The notes beneath the pieces were generated by a model. It was not told the origin of the DNA. It did no database searches and saw only the letters and a list, made by a program, of their open reading frames with translations. A stretch of 64,000 nt of DNA, taken from Mycobacterium paraseoulense (GTDB taxonomy: Bacteria > Actinomycetota > Actinomycetes > Mycobacteriales > Mycobacteriaceae). A program made the position numbers and the translations under genes. Positions 49,435-58,459 of the stretch are shown piece by piece (the first letter of the stretch is position 1; each line of letters starts with the position of its first letter). The DNA lies in NCBI RefSeq assembly GCF_010731655.1, contig NZ_AP022619.1:5270001-5334000 (forward strand), in the 5' to 3' direction.

Positions 49435-49971
49435 ATGCTCGCAGCGTTCGGATTCGAAACCATGGGTGTGGTCGTCGGGGACATGTTCTTCGTTGACCCC
49501 CGCCCGCTCGAAGGCCAGGAGACCCCGGAGCGGGGAGTCAGACTGGAACTGCGCCTCGTCGACCGCGACGAGCCGCAGGGGTCGATCTACGCGGGGGTTC
49601 CGATCTCCTTCAACCGCCCGGTGTGGCGGGTGGACCTGTTCGGATCCACCGAGAGCCCGCCCGGGACGCTCGACCGGGCCCATCACCACCCCCGTTTCGA
49701 CGGGTGGGAACCCGGCCGCCGGCATTTCGTCCCCGAGCTGTCGGCCGACCCGGTGGGCTGGCTGGCCGGCCAGCTCGCCGACCCGGCCGCCGTGCTCACG
49801 CGGGCGGGCGTCGACCCCGACGAGGTCAGCGAGGCCGACAAGGCCGGGCTCGCCGCGGCGGCTCCGGAGATCGTCGCCGCGGTCAAACGGATGCTCGACG
49901 GCGTGCGGGACGGAGAATTGGCCCCGTCGCCCGAAGAGCCTGTCGCCGCCGCTCGCACCGGCTGGCTCTAG
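49435..49971 (+). CDS. Conserved hypothetical protein
   Basis: A 178-residue soluble protein I do not recognise. It begins MLAAFGFETMGVVVGDMFFVDP and has a mixed alpha/beta core with RPVWRVDLFGSTESPPGTLDRAHHHPRFDGWEP, rich in His and Trp, then an Ala-rich helical tail. There is no signal peptide or membrane helix. It follows the monooxygenase by 33 bp on the same strand, so it probably belongs to that operon. It overlaps the convergent DUF302 gene by 4 bp. A metal-binding role for the HHH cluster is speculation. Confidence 0.75.
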   Translation: MLAAFGFETMGVVVGDMFFVDPRPLEGQETPERGVRLELRLVDRDEPQGSIYAGVPISFNRPVWRVDLFGSTESPPGTLDRAHHHPRFDGWEPGRRHFVPELSADPVGWLAGQLADPAAVLTRAGVDPDEVSEADKAGLAAAAPEIVAAVKRMLDGVRDGELAPSPEEPVAAARTGWL

Positions 49972-50453
49972 CCGGTCACCTTCTCCGCCAGCGCCGCCAG
50001 CTTGGCGTCGAGGTCGGTTGCGGCCTCGAGCAATTCGGGATTCGGTGCGACGACCATCAGCGACGACGGCTTGACGTAGGTCAGGCTGCTGCCGGCGCCC
50101 TCGTCGGCGATCAGCAGCTCGACGGGGGCGAACAGGCCCGCGGTCACGTCGTGGCGCAGCATCGTGATCGCGATCAACGGGTTGCCGAGGATGACGCGGA
50201 CCACCTTGCGGTCGATGCCCGCCTTGGTGATCCAGGCGCCGTGGTCGAAGGCCCCGAACAGCATGAACCCGCTTGGCCCGACATGCGTTTCGACGCGCTG
50301 CCGGTAAGCAGCCCAGTCATCGGTGGCCGCCGCGATGTCGTTGATCGGGACGGGACGCTCGCCGATGTCGGCCAGGAGCGCGGCGAGCACCTCGTCGTGG
50401 CTCTTGGCACTCTGGTAGCGCACGCGTACGCCGTTGAAAACCGTCTCGGTCAT
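49968..50453 (-). CDS. DUF302-family protein
   Basis: A 161-residue protein, with SAKSHDEVLAALLADIG near the N terminus and GAFDHGAWITKAGIDRKVVRVILGNPLIAITMLRHDVTAGLFAPVELLI in the middle, the shape of DUF302 domains (a TT1751-like fold). It ends with ATDLDAKLAALAEKVTG. The ATG overlaps the stop of the NmrA-like gene (ATGA), so it is the last gene of the thiolase operon. Function unknown; often linked to heme- or oxidative-stress genes in other bacteria. Confidence 0.82.
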   Translation of the reverse strand: MTETVFNGVRVRYQSAKSHDEVLAALLADIGERPVPINDIAAATDDWAAYRQRVETHVGPSGFMLFGAFDHGAWITKAGIDRKVVRVILGNPLIAITMLRHDVTAGLFAPVELLIADEGAGSSLTYVKPSSLMVVAPNPELLEAATDLDAKLAALAEKVTG

Positions 50454-51538
50454 AATTTCCCCGTCCTTCGGTCCTCGCCGATCTTAAGGATCGGAGTCCG
50501 GTTCTCCGGCTGAACCCTTTCCCACAGGCCGCCCGTGCCCAGCGCCGTTGCCGACTGGTCCTCCCTGCGGAACCACTCCTCGGCGCTCTTGATCCGATTC
50601 GGGTGAATCTCGTCGAGCAGGGCGTAATCGCGCTTGATGACCTCGTGCTTCCACAGATTCCAGAATCCCGTGAAGTTGTCGCGGATGTTCATGGTGCTCT
50701 TGTCTTTCGGGTCCGCGTTGTACCCGGCGGGCGCATCCGCGGCCCTGCTGAGGGGACCCTCGCGCCAGTAGGTGTCCAGATCGGTGTCGATGTAGCGGCT
50801 CGGATGCCCGGTGACCCTCTCGAATGCCGCGGCAAGATCGGCGTAGCGGATCTGGTCGATGGCGACTTCGAGGTCGAGGCCATTCGCGCGCTCGGGATGG
50901 TCGAAAAGCCAACGGACGTAATATCCGCAGTCTTCGAGGGCCACGTGCGGCACGGCTCCCTCGCCAAGCGGAACCCGCCACGTCACCACGCCGTCCTCGA
51001 TGGTGGGTGCCATCGGCGTCCCGGGCGAAATCACCATCTCGATGTACGGGCCGGACGTGAACACCGCCGCGCCCATTCGATTGCCGTTCACCTGATTCTG
51101 AAACAGGATCCACTCACCCACGCGGCCCTTGCCGTCATAGTGCCCGGTGCGGAATCTGGAGTCATATCCCGACTTCTTGAGCCCGTAGTCGAGGTTTCCA
51201 TAGACGAAGAACTTGATGCCCTCTTCGATGGCTATCTCGTAAGCGCGCATCGCCCAATAGATCTCGGTCTTCTCTCCGGTGTTGAACCCGTCGATGTTGA
51301 TGAACGCTGCGTCGGCACCGCGAAACCCTTCGCGCAGAACCTCTTCGTCGGCGAACGAACCTTCCAGGACGGCGACGTTGTCGAGGGCGAGGAGCTCCTT
51401 GGCCCGCCGGGAAGCGGGGTCGCGGCTGAGGAATCGAACGGAGTACTTCTTGTCCGAGACCAGGGCACGTATGACCGGCATGCCCTGGGCTCCGGTGCCG
51501 CCGATGACAAAGACTCTCGAGCCGGTGTCGGAAGACAT
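50450..51538 (-). CDS. NmrA-like NAD(P)-binding protein
   Basis: A 362-residue atypical SDR. The N terminus has VFVIGGTGAQGMPVIRALVSD, the GGTGxQG loop typical of NmrA/HSCARG proteins, which sense NADP(H) or reduce small substrates. VRFLSRDP and AAFINIDGF follow. The catalytic YxxxK is absent; in its place is NLDYGLKKSGYDSRFRTGHYDGKG, as in redox sensors. The ATG shares one base with the thiolase stop (TAATG). It sits between thiolase and DUF302 genes. Either enzyme or regulator is possible. Confidence 0.83.
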   Translation of the reverse strand: MSSDTGSRVFVIGGTGAQGMPVIRALVSDKKYSVRFLSRDPASRRAKELLALDNVAVLEGSFADEEVLREGFRGADAAFINIDGFNTGEKTEIYWAMRAYEIAIEEGIKFFVYGNLDYGLKKSGYDSRFRTGHYDGKGRVGEWILFQNQVNGNRMGAAVFTSGPYIEMVISPGTPMAPTIEDGVVTWRVPLGEGAVPHVALEDCGYYVRWLFDHPERANGLDLEVAIDQIRYADLAAAFERVTGHPSRYIDTDLDTYWREGPLSRAADAPAGYNADPKDKSTMNIRDNFTGFWNLWKHEVIKRDYALLDEIHPNRIKSAEEWFRREDQSATALGTGGLWERVQPENRTPILKIGEDRRTGKL

Positions 51539-52722
51539 TACAGCCGCTCGATTATGGTCGCGTTGGCCATGCCGCCGCCCTCGCACATCGTCTGCAGCCC
51601 ATACCGTCCGCCGCGCTGTTCGAGAGCGTTGACCAGTGTGGTCATGATGCGGGCACCACTCGCGCCAAGCGGGTGGCCGATAGCGATGGCACCCCCGTTG
51701 ACGTTGGTCCGGTCGAGGATGCCGGTTTGCTCCCCATCTACGTCCTTGGCCCAGGCGAGCACGACGGGTGCGAAGGCCTCGTTCACCTCGAACAGGTCGA
51801 TGTCGGCCAGCGTCAAGCCGGCCCGCCGCAGCACCTTCTCGGTGGCCGGGATGACCCCGGTCAGCATGTAGAGCGGATCGGAGCCGACCACGGTGGTGGT
51901 GTGGATGCGGGCCAGCGGACGCAGGCCCAGCCTGCGGGCGGTCTCGCTGCTGGCGATCATGACCGCGGCGCTGCCGTCGGAGAGCGGCGAGGAGTTGCCG
52001 GCGGTGATCTCCCAATTGATCTGCGGGAAACGGGCTTTCATCGCCTCGCTGTAGAACGCGGGCTGCAGCCCGGCCAGGGTCTCGATCGTCGTGCCGGGCC
52101 GGATGAATTCGTCGGAGGCAAGGCCGGCGATGGGAATCAGCTCGTTGTCGAAGAGCCCATCCTTGGTCGCGCGGGCGGCCTTGTCGTGGCTGCCGGCGGA
52201 GAATTCGTCGAGCTGGGTGCGCGAGAATCCCCACTTCGCGGCGATCAGCTCGGCGCTGATGCCCTGCGGCACCAGGCCATCGGGATAGCGACGCGTCATG
52301 TCGTCGCCGAAGGGATTGCTGCCCGGCAGCACCGAGCTGCCCATGGGGACACGGCCCATCGACTCCACGCCGGCGGCCACGACCAGGTCGTAGGCGCCGG
52401 AGATGACGCCCTGCGCGGCGAAGCTGATGGCCTGCTGGCTGCTGCCGCACTGCCGGTCGATCGTGACGCCGGGAACCGACTCGGGGAATCCGGCACCCAG
52501 CAGCGCGTTGCGGGCGATGTTGACGGCCTGGTCGCCGACCTGGGCCACCGCGCCGGCGATGACGTCGTCGACCTGCGCCGCGTCCACCCCGGTGCGCGCC
52601 ACCAGTTCGCGCAGGCTGTGCGCCAGCAGGTCGGCGGGCAAAACCTCGTGCAGGGCACCGCTGGGTTTGCCCTTGCCGATGGGGGTGCGGACGGCTCCGA
52701 CGATGACGGCGTCGCGGTTCAT
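51538..52722 (-). CDS. Thiolase (acetyl-CoA acetyltransferase-like)
   Basis: A 394-residue thiolase with a complete catalytic set: the acylated Cys in IDRQCGSSQQAISFAA (about residue 90), the His in VNGGAIAIGHPLGASGAR and the second Cys in CEGGGMANATI at the C terminus. It cleaves or forms 3-ketoacyl-CoA. The ATG at 52722 has GAGGAGG just upstream; the longer frame to 52779 would cross the operator. It heads a three-gene minus-strand operon and is divergent from an HxlR regulator, which probably controls it. It is one of many FadA-like genes in mycobacteria. Confidence 0.92.
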   Translation of the reverse strand: MNRDAVIVGAVRTPIGKGKPSGALHEVLPADLLAHSLRELVARTGVDAAQVDDVIAGAVAQVGDQAVNIARNALLGAGFPESVPGVTIDRQCGSSQQAISFAAQGVISGAYDLVVAAGVESMGRVPMGSSVLPGSNPFGDDMTRRYPDGLVPQGISAELIAAKWGFSRTQLDEFSAGSHDKAARATKDGLFDNELIPIAGLASDEFIRPGTTIETLAGLQPAFYSEAMKARFPQINWEITAGNSSPLSDGSAAVMIASSETARRLGLRPLARIHTTTVVGSDPLYMLTGVIPATEKVLRRAGLTLADIDLFEVNEAFAPVVLAWAKDVDGEQTGILDRTNVNGGAIAIGHPLGASGARIMTTLVNALEQRGGRYGLQTMCEGGGMANATIIERL

Positions 52723-52745
52723 GGCTCCTCCTCGAGTCCCTGCGG

Positions 52746-52788
52746 ATCTAGGTATAGATCGCTGTACCCAGATAAACATCTAGGTACA
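52746..52788. promoter_or_regulatory. HxlR operator candidate between the thiolase operon and its regulator
   Basis: TGTACCCAGAT (52763-52773) and ATCTAGGTACA (52778-52788) form an 11-4-11 inverted repeat with one mismatch. A third half-site, ATCTAGGTATA, lies at 52746-52756, in the same orientation as the right arm. They occupy the 96-bp gap between divergent genes, so a dimeric HxlR protein could control both. Confidence 0.65.
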
Positions 52789-52818
52789 CTAAACGCAACC
52801 CAGACGGGGAGGTGATCT

Positions 52819-53292
52819 ATGACACTGCTGCAGGGACCGCTGGCCGATCGCGATGCCTGGTCGGCCGTGGGCGAGTGCGCGATCGAGAAGACCATGGCGG
52901 TGGTGGGCACCAAATCCGCGATGCTCATCATGCGCGAGGCGTATTACGGCACCACGCGCTTCGACGACTTCGCCCGCCGGGTGGGCATCACGAAGGCCGC
53001 CACCTCGGCGCGGCTGTCCGAGTTGGTCGAGCTGGGGCTACTGAAGCGCCAGCCGTACCACGAACCCGGGCAGCGCCGCCGCCAGGAATACGTGCTCACC
53101 GAGGCCGGCATCGACTTCATGCCGGTGGTGTGGGCGATGTTCGAGTGGGGCCGGCGCCACCTGCCGGGGCACAACCGCCTCCGGCTGACCCACCTCGGGT
53201 GCGGTGCCGAGGCGGGCGTCGAAATCCGTTGCGCGCAAGGCCATAAGGTGGCGCCCGACGAGCTCGGCATGCGGCTGGCTAAGTCTGGTTGA
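52819..53292 (+). CDS. HxlR-family transcriptional regulator
   Basis: A 157-residue winged-helix protein. The HxlR domain (about 15-110) shows IEKTMAVVGTKSAMLIMREAYYGTTRFDDFARRVGITKAATSARLSELVELGLL, ending with RRQEYVLTEAG. The C-terminal 45 residues hold a possible metal or redox site (LGCGAEAGVEIRCAQGH, two Cys and one His). It is divergent from the thiolase operon, with palindromic sites between. It is probably a repressor that responds to a metabolite or aldehyde. Its 3' end overlaps the convergent rsgA end by 14 bp. Confidence 0.87.
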   Translation: MTLLQGPLADRDAWSAVGECAIEKTMAVVGTKSAMLIMREAYYGTTRFDDFARRVGITKAATSARLSELVELGLLKRQPYHEPGQRRRQEYVLTEAGIDFMPVVWAMFEWGRRHLPGHNRLRLTHLGCGAEAGVEIRCAQGHKVAPDELGMRLAKSG

Positions 53293-54259
53293 GCGCGGCC
53301 AGCAGCCGCCGGGCCGCGGCCACCCGGCGGGCGGCGGGGCCGGACAACGCGTCCAGCGCGCATTCGGGGTCGGCGGGCGGCCCCATGTGCCCGCAGCCGC
53401 GCGGGCAGTCCTCGATCGCCTCGGCGAGGTCCGAGAAGGCCATCAGCACGTCGTCGGGTTGGATGTGGGCCAGCCCGAACGAACGGATGCCCGGGGTGTC
53501 GATCACCCAGCCCGATGTGGCCAGGGGGAGCGCGACCGATTGGGTGGAGGTGTGCCGGCCCCGGCCGATGTCGGTGACCTCGCCGACGGCCCGTTCCGCC
53601 TCGGGCACAAGGCGATTCACCAACGTCGATTTGCCGACGCCGGAATGCCCGAGCAGCACGGTGATCTTGCCGGCCAGCAGGTCGGCCACCGCCAGCAGCG
53701 GGTCATCGCGGCCCGCGACGACTACCGTCAGGTCCAGGTCGACGAACTGCGCGGCGAACGGCTCCGCCGGCGCGAGGTCGGTCTTGGTCAGGCACAGAAT
53801 CGGCGTCAGCCCGCCGGCGAAGGCGGCGATGAGCGCGCGGTCGACCAGGCCGGTGCGCGGCGGCGGGTCGGCCAGCGCCACCACGATCAGCAACTGGTCG
53901 GCGTTGGCGACCACCACGCGTTCGGCGGGGTCGGTGTCGTCGGCGGTGCGGCGCAACACCGTTCGCCGTTCCCCGCGCCGCACGATGCGGGCCAGGGTGT
54001 CCAGCCGCCCGGACAGATCGCCGACGATGTCGACGTCGTCACCGACCACGATCGGGGTCCGGCCCAGTTCCCTGGCCCGCATGGCCGTGACCCGCCGATC
54101 GGGGTCCCCGCCGAGCACGCACCCCCAGCGGCCCCGGTCCACGCTGACCACCATCGCGGGCTGGGCGTCGGCGTGCTCGGGACGAGTCTTGGTGCGCGGT
54201 CGCGAGCCCCTGCCGGAGCGGACCTTGACGTCGGACTCGTCGTAATCGCCGGGCCTCAA
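53279..54259 (-). CDS. rsgA: Ribosome small-subunit GTPase RsgA
   Basis: A 326-residue circularly permuted GTPase for 30S maturation. An N-terminal OB-like region is followed by ILCLTKTDL (G4), [12 protein letters not shown] (G1) and [11 protein letters not shown] (G3) in the permuted order. The C-terminal zinc site is [16 protein letters not shown] (Cys-Cys-His-Cys). It matches M. tuberculosis Rv3228. No ATG or GTG is near; I chose the TTG at 54259, overlapping the aroA stop, because [11 protein letters not shown] starts the family similarity there. Translation is likely coupled to aroA. Confidence 0.9.
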   Translation of the reverse strand: MRPGDYDESDVKVRSGRGSRPRTKTRPEHADAQPAMVVSVDRGRWGCVLGGDPDRRVTAMRARELGRTPIVVGDDVDIVGDLSGRLDTLARIVRRGERRTVLRRTADDTDPAERVVVANADQLLIVVALADPPPRTGLVDRALIAAFAGGLTPILCLTKTDLAPAEPFAAQFVDLDLTVVVAGRDDPLLAVADLLAGKITVLLGHSGVGKSTLVNRLVPEAERAVGEVTDIGRGRHTSTQSVALPLATSGWVIDTPGIRSFGLAHIQPDDVLMAFSDLAEAIEDCPRGCGHMGPPADPECALDALSGPAARRVAAARRLLAALNQT

Positions 54260-55542
54260 ATATCGGACTCCAGCATGTGTGCCCACAGCTGCGGAAACTC
54301 GGGCAGCGTCTTGGAGGTGGAGCCGATGTCGTCCACCTGGACCCCGGTCACTCGCAGCCCGATGATCGCGCCCGCCATCGCCATCCGGTGGTCGGCGTAG
54401 GCGCGCCACACCCCGGGCCGCAACGGCGTCGCGGTGATCACCAAGCCGTCGGGTGTTTCCATGCAATCGCCGCCGAGGCGTTTGATCTCGGCGCTCAGGG
54501 CGGCGAGCCGGTCGGTCTCGTGACCCCGCAGGTGGCCGATGCCGGCCAGGCGCGACACCGAGCCGGGCTTGGCCAGCGCGGCGAGGGCCGCGACCGCCGG
54601 GGTGAGTTCGCCGACGGCGCGCAGGTCGACGTCGAACCCGTCGTAGTCGGCCGAACCCTGCACCTCGAGGAACGAATCACCTTGGTTGACAACGGCGTTC
54701 AGCTTGCCCAGAACGGTCAGGATGTTCTCGGCGGGTTGCACGCTGGCGGCCGGCCAGCCGGTGATGCGGACCGTTCCACCGCTGACCACGGCCGCCGCCA
54801 GGAACGGCACGGCGTTCGTCAGATCGGGTTCCACCTCCCAGTGCCGGGCCGCGACCGGACCGGGGCGCACCCGCCACTGGTTGGGGACCGAATCGTCGAC
54901 GTCGACCCCGGCCTGCCGCAGCATCTGCACGGTCATCGCGATGTGCGGCGCCGACGGCAGCGTCGCGCCGGTGTGCTGCACGGTCAGGCCCTCGGCGAAC
55001 GACGGCGCGCACAACAGCAGCCCCGAGACGAACTGGGACGACGCCGAGGCGTCGATGGCCACGGCGCCCCCGGCGACCGACCCGCTGCCGTGCACCCGAA
55101 AGGGCAGACCGGCGCCCTCGATCGGCACGCCCAGGCCGCGCAGGGCGTCGAGCAGCGGCGCGATGGGCCGCGCCCGGGCTTGCTCGTCGCCGTCGAACTC
55201 GACCACCGCCTCGGCCAGCGCAGCCAGCGGCGGCACGAACCGCAGCACCGTGCCGGCCAGCCCGCAATCCACCCGCGCGTCGGGCCCGGGCGCGATGCGG
55301 CCGCTGACCGTCAGCTCGGACCCCTCGCCGTCGACGCGCAAACCCAGTGCGCGCAGCGCACCGATCATCAGGTCGGTGTCCCGGCTGCGCAGCGCCCCGC
55401 TGATGCTCGGGGTGCCCCCGATTGGCGAGCCCTGCGCGGCCGCCAGCGCCGCCAGCACCAGCGCCCGGTTGGTCTGCGACTTCGAGCCCGGAACGGTCAC
55501 GATCGCGTGCACCGGTTTCGGCGCGCTGGGGGCCGTCCACAT
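54256..55542 (-). CDS. aroA: 5-enolpyruvylshikimate-3-phosphate synthase
   Basis: A 428-residue EPSP synthase of the shikimate pathway. Motifs in order are [18 protein letters not shown] (substrate-binding Lys, Ser and Arg), [25 protein letters not shown] and [25 protein letters not shown]. It matches M. tuberculosis Rv3227 up to a shorter C terminus. The ATG at 55542 begins MWTAPSAP; a GTG 6 bp earlier is possible. It overlaps rsgA by 4 bp (TTGA) and is divergent from the SRAP gene. Confidence 0.95.
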   Translation of the reverse strand: MWTAPSAPKPVHAIVTVPGSKSQTNRALVLAALAAAQGSPIGGTPSISGALRSRDTDLMIGALRALGLRVDGEGSELTVSGRIAPGPDARVDCGLAGTVLRFVPPLAALAEAVVEFDGDEQARARPIAPLLDALRGLGVPIEGAGLPFRVHGSGSVAGGAVAIDASASSQFVSGLLLCAPSFAEGLTVQHTGATLPSAPHIAMTVQMLRQAGVDVDDSVPNQWRVRPGPVAARHWEVEPDLTNAVPFLAAAVVSGGTVRITGWPAASVQPAENILTVLGKLNAVVNQGDSFLEVQGSADYDGFDVDLRAVGELTPAVAALAALAKPGSVSRLAGIGHLRGHETDRLAALSAEIKRLGGDCMETPDGLVITATPLRPGVWRAYADHRMAMAGAIIGLRVTGVQVDDIGSTSKTLPEFPQLWAHMLESDI

Positions 55543-55592
55543 ACTCACCGGTCCATCATGGCGTGTCACCGACTTCTGCCACCATGGAAGGT

Positions 55593-56354
55593 ATGTGCGG
55601 ACGGTTCGCGGTCACCACGGATCCCGCGCTGCTGGCCCAGAAGATCAAGGCGATCGACGAGGCCACCGGCGCCTCGGAGGGCGCCGGCGCGCCCAATTAC
55701 AACGTGGCCCCGACGTCGACCATCGCGACTGTCGTCAGCCGGCACAGCGACCCCGACGACGAACCCACCCGACGGGTCCGGCTGATGCGCTGGGGCCTGG
55801 TGCCGCCATGGGCCAAGGCCGGTTCCGACGGGGCACCCGAGACCAAAGGCCCGATGCTGATCAACGCCCGCGCGGACAAGGTCACCGCCTCGCCCGCGTT
55901 CCGGTCGAGCGCCAAGTCGAAGCGGTGCCTGATCCCGATGGACGGCTACTACGAATGGCGCGTGAACGACGCCGTCGCCGGCAAGAAGTCCCGCAAGACG
56001 CCGTTCTTCATGTACCGCGAGGACGGCGAGCCGCTGTTCATGGCGGGCCTGTGGTCGGTGTGGAAGCCCGCCAAGGACGCGTCGCCGCTGCTGAGTTGCA
56101 CGATCATCACCACCGACGCGCCCGGGGAGCTGGCCGAGATCCATGACCGGATGCCGCTGGTGGTCCCCGAACGGGAGTGGGACCGCTGGCTCGACCCCGA
56201 CGCCCCGGTCGACGAAGAGCTGCTGCGCCGGCCGCCCGACGTGCGCGGCATCCGCATGCGCGAGGTCTCGACGCTGGTCAACAACGTCCGCAACAACGGC
56301 CCGCAGCTGCTCGAGCCGGCCGGCCCGGAACCCGAGCAGGCGACCCTGCTCTAG
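55593..56354 (+). CDS. SRAP/HMCES-family abasic-site DNA-crosslinking protein
   Basis: A 253-residue SOS-response-associated protein, homologue of Rv3226c. The catalytic Cys is residue 2 (MCGRFAV), exposed after Met removal; [15 protein letters not shown] (Glu) and [10 protein letters not shown] (His) complete the active site. Such proteins form a covalent link to abasic sites in single-stranded DNA, shielding them during repair. The start is fixed by the Cys2 requirement. It is divergent from aroA. Confidence 0.93.
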   Translation: MCGRFAVTTDPALLAQKIKAIDEATGASEGAGAPNYNVAPTSTIATVVSRHSDPDDEPTRRVRLMRWGLVPPWAKAGSDGAPETKGPMLINARADKVTASPAFRSSAKSKRCLIPMDGYYEWRVNDAVAGKKSRKTPFFMYREDGEPLFMAGLWSVWKPAKDASPLLSCTIITTDAPGELAEIHDRMPLVVPEREWDRWLDPDAPVDEELLRRPPDVRGIRMREVSTLVNNVRNNGPQLLEPAGPEPEQATLL

Positions 56355-56381
56355 TCGCTGAGGCGGACTTAGCATGCTTGT

Positions 56382-57260
56382 GTGACTGCCTCGTACACAT
56401 ACTCATTCGACGACATCCGGAACCGTCCGGTCGCGGTGGTCGGGGCGGGAACGCTGGGCCGCCGCATCGCGTTGATGTTCGCCAGCCGCGGCGGCACCGT
56501 CCGTATCTTCGCCCCACGCGCCGAACAGCGCGCCGCCGCGGTGCACTACGTCGCGGAAGCCCTACCGAAGCTGTTGCAGGACCGCGGCTTTGGTGAACTG
56601 GGTGGCGCGACGGCCGCGGGGTCGCTGGAAGAGGCGTTGGACGACGCCTGGCTTGTCGTGGAGTCCGTCCCGGAGAAACTGGAGATCAAGATCGCAACGT
56701 GGGACCAGATCGACCAAGCCGCGCCGCCGGACACCATCTTCGGCACCAACTCTTCGTCGTATCCGTCGCGCCTGGTGGCCCGCGGCGTGCGCGACAAGAC
56801 CCGCTTGTGCAACACGCACTTCTACATGCCGCCCGAGGCCAACGCCGTCGACCTGATGTCCGACGGGCAGACCGACCGCGGCCTGCTCGACACCCTGCTG
56901 ACCGTGCTGCCCGAGTTCGGCGTTCATCCCTTCGAGGCGCGCAAGAAATGCACCGGCTTCATCTTCAATCGCATCTGGGCGGCGATCAAGCGCGAGTCCC
57001 TGGCCGTGGTCGCCGAGGGTGTGGCCCGCCCAGAGGATGTCGACGGGATGTTCAAGAGCAACCTGGGCGTGCCGGCCGGCCCGTTCCAGATGATGGACGC
57101 GGTCGGGCTGGACGTGGTGCTCGACATCGAGAACCACTACGCCGACGAGTTCCCGCACCTCCCCAGGCACGTGCGGGAGTTGCTGCAGTCGTACGTCGAT
57201 GCCGGCAAGCTCGGCGTGAAATCGGGCGAAGGTTTCTACAGTTATCGGTCCGGGGCGTGA
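56382..57260 (+). CDS. 3-hydroxyacyl-CoA dehydrogenase-like protein
   Basis: A 292-residue NAD-dependent dehydrogenase starting at a GTG. The NAD loop is VAVVGAGTLGRRIALMFASRGG (about 17-38), with ESVPEKLEIK and FGTNSSSYP in the usual places. The catalytic His lies in CNTHFYMPPEANAVDLM, slightly altered from THFFNP. The C-terminal 3HCDH domain has GFIFNRIWAAIKRE and GVPAGPFQMMDAVGLDVVLDI, and ends KSGEGFYSYRSG. The substrate could be a hydroxyacyl-CoA or a small hydroxy acid. It follows the SRAP gene by 27 bp but is metabolically unrelated. Confidence 0.88.
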   Translation: MTASYTYSFDDIRNRPVAVVGAGTLGRRIALMFASRGGTVRIFAPRAEQRAAAVHYVAEALPKLLQDRGFGELGGATAAGSLEEALDDAWLVVESVPEKLEIKIATWDQIDQAAPPDTIFGTNSSSYPSRLVARGVRDKTRLCNTHFYMPPEANAVDLMSDGQTDRGLLDTLLTVLPEFGVHPFEARKKCTGFIFNRIWAAIKRESLAVVAEGVARPEDVDGMFKSNLGVPAGPFQMMDAVGLDVVLDIENHYADEFPHLPRHVRELLQSYVDAGKLGVKSGEGFYSYRSGA

Positions 57261-57299
57261 CCGTGACGCCGCCGAGCCAGTCCCGGCCGAACGCGCGGC

Positions 57300-57596
57300 C
57301 TAATTGCTGAGAACCAGCTTCCAGTTACCGTTGACGTTACGATCCGGAATACACCAGAAGTTGTTCCAGGTACCCGGCGTGGTGGCCTTCACGCCCGGCC
57401 CGGCGTTCTGGCACGCCTCCCGGGTTGGGTAGTTACCCTCGGTCTGAAATGTGTCGGCGTGGCTAACGACCACGCCGGTCGTCATCAACCCCGCGAATGC
57501 CAGTGCGCCGGCGGCAAGGATTGTCCCGGCGCGCGCTTTGCCGGCCGATTTCTTGACACCCGGCCGCGTCCCGTTGAACGATCGCTTCGTTTCCAT
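57300..57596 (-). CDS. Small secreted protein, function unknown
   Basis: A 98-residue protein with a classical signal peptide: a basic N terminus (KKSAGKAR), a hydrophobic core AGTILAAGALAFAGLMTTGVVV and a likely cleavage after SHA (about residue 47). The mature part of about 50 residues has two Cys (EACQNAG and NFWCIPD), likely a disulfide, and conserved-looking aromatic residues (GTWNNFW, NGNWKLVLSN). The ribosome site GGAGG is just before the ATG. It resembles other short exported mycobacterial proteins of unknown function. It is divergent from the HdeD-like gene. Confidence 0.85.
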   Translation of the reverse strand: METKRSFNGTRPGVKKSAGKARAGTILAAGALAFAGLMTTGVVVSHADTFQTEGNYPTREACQNAGPGVKATTPGTWNNFWCIPDRNVNGNWKLVLSN

Positions 57597-57856
57597 TCAA
57601 TCCTCCTGTGGCGCTCCATCTGGTGGTCCGTGAGGGGGAGACGAACCCGCGTTAGCGCAAAGTGTAGGACCACACGAGCCCACGAGCCGCCCGAACCGGG
57701 CAACGTCGTTTGGTTCCCGCCGAAGAATGGACGGCGCGGACGCGCGGTTATCGCGCGGCCCCAGACAATGCAACGGGAATTTGGTTCAACGTTTGTCCGC
57801 GAGACCCGCGCGTGATACCGAATTGTTTCGCCAAAGACATTTTCTTTGCGCCGACG

Positions 57857-58459
57857 ATGGCGAACCATATTGGCATGACGAATACCGACCAGACCGTTTT
57901 TGAGGGTCCCCTGCAGCAACTCGCCCGCAGCGCGTGGCAGTTGCTTTTGCTCATCGGTGTCCTGGCGGTGGCACTCGGTGCCATCGTGCTGGCTTGGCCA
58001 GGCAAGACACTATTCGTGGCGGGTGTGCTGTTCGGCATCTACCTGGTGGTTTCCGGGATTGGATACGTGTTTGCCGCGTTCGGCACACACACCGGGGCCG
58101 CGATGCGGGTGTTGACGTTCATCACCGGCATCGTGTCGCTGGTCCTCGGCCTCTTTTGCTTCCGCGACAAATTCGAGGCGGTCACCCTGCTGGCCATATG
58201 GATCGGAGTTAGCTGGCTGTTTCGCGGATTCACCCTGCTCGCGGCGGCGCTGTCGTTCGACCACCTGCCCGGCCGCGGCTGGCAGGTGCTGTCCGGGCTG
58301 ATCATCGTGATCGGCGGCGCCGTGCTGATCGTCTCGCCGCTCGACTCGATCGCCGTCCTGACCCTGGTCGCCGGCTGCTGGCTGATCGCCATCGGCATAG
58401 TGGACATCATCACGGCGCTTCAAGTTCGCAGCCGGGCCAAGGGCGTGGCGGGAGTCTAG
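57857..58459 (+). CDS. HdeD-like (DUF308) membrane protein
   Basis: A 200-residue protein with six predicted helices in three pairs, each pair related by sequence (for example LLLIGVLAVALGAIVLAWP and VLSGLIIVIGGAVLIVSPL). This is the HdeD/DUF308 pattern, linked to acid resistance in E. coli and of unknown role in mycobacteria. The ATG at 57857 is used; an ATG at 57875 would shorten it by six residues. The 260-bp divergent gap to the secreted-protein gene contains no other gene. The stop overlaps the end of the convergent truncated regulator. Confidence 0.85.
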   Translation: MANHIGMTNTDQTVFEGPLQQLARSAWQLLLLIGVLAVALGAIVLAWPGKTLFVAGVLFGIYLVVSGIGYVFAAFGTHTGAAMRVLTFITGIVSLVLGLFCFRDKFEAVTLLAIWIGVSWLFRGFTLLAAALSFDHLPGRGWQVLSGLIIVIGGAVLIVSPLDSIAVLTLVAGCWLIAIGIVDIITALQVRSRAKGVAGV

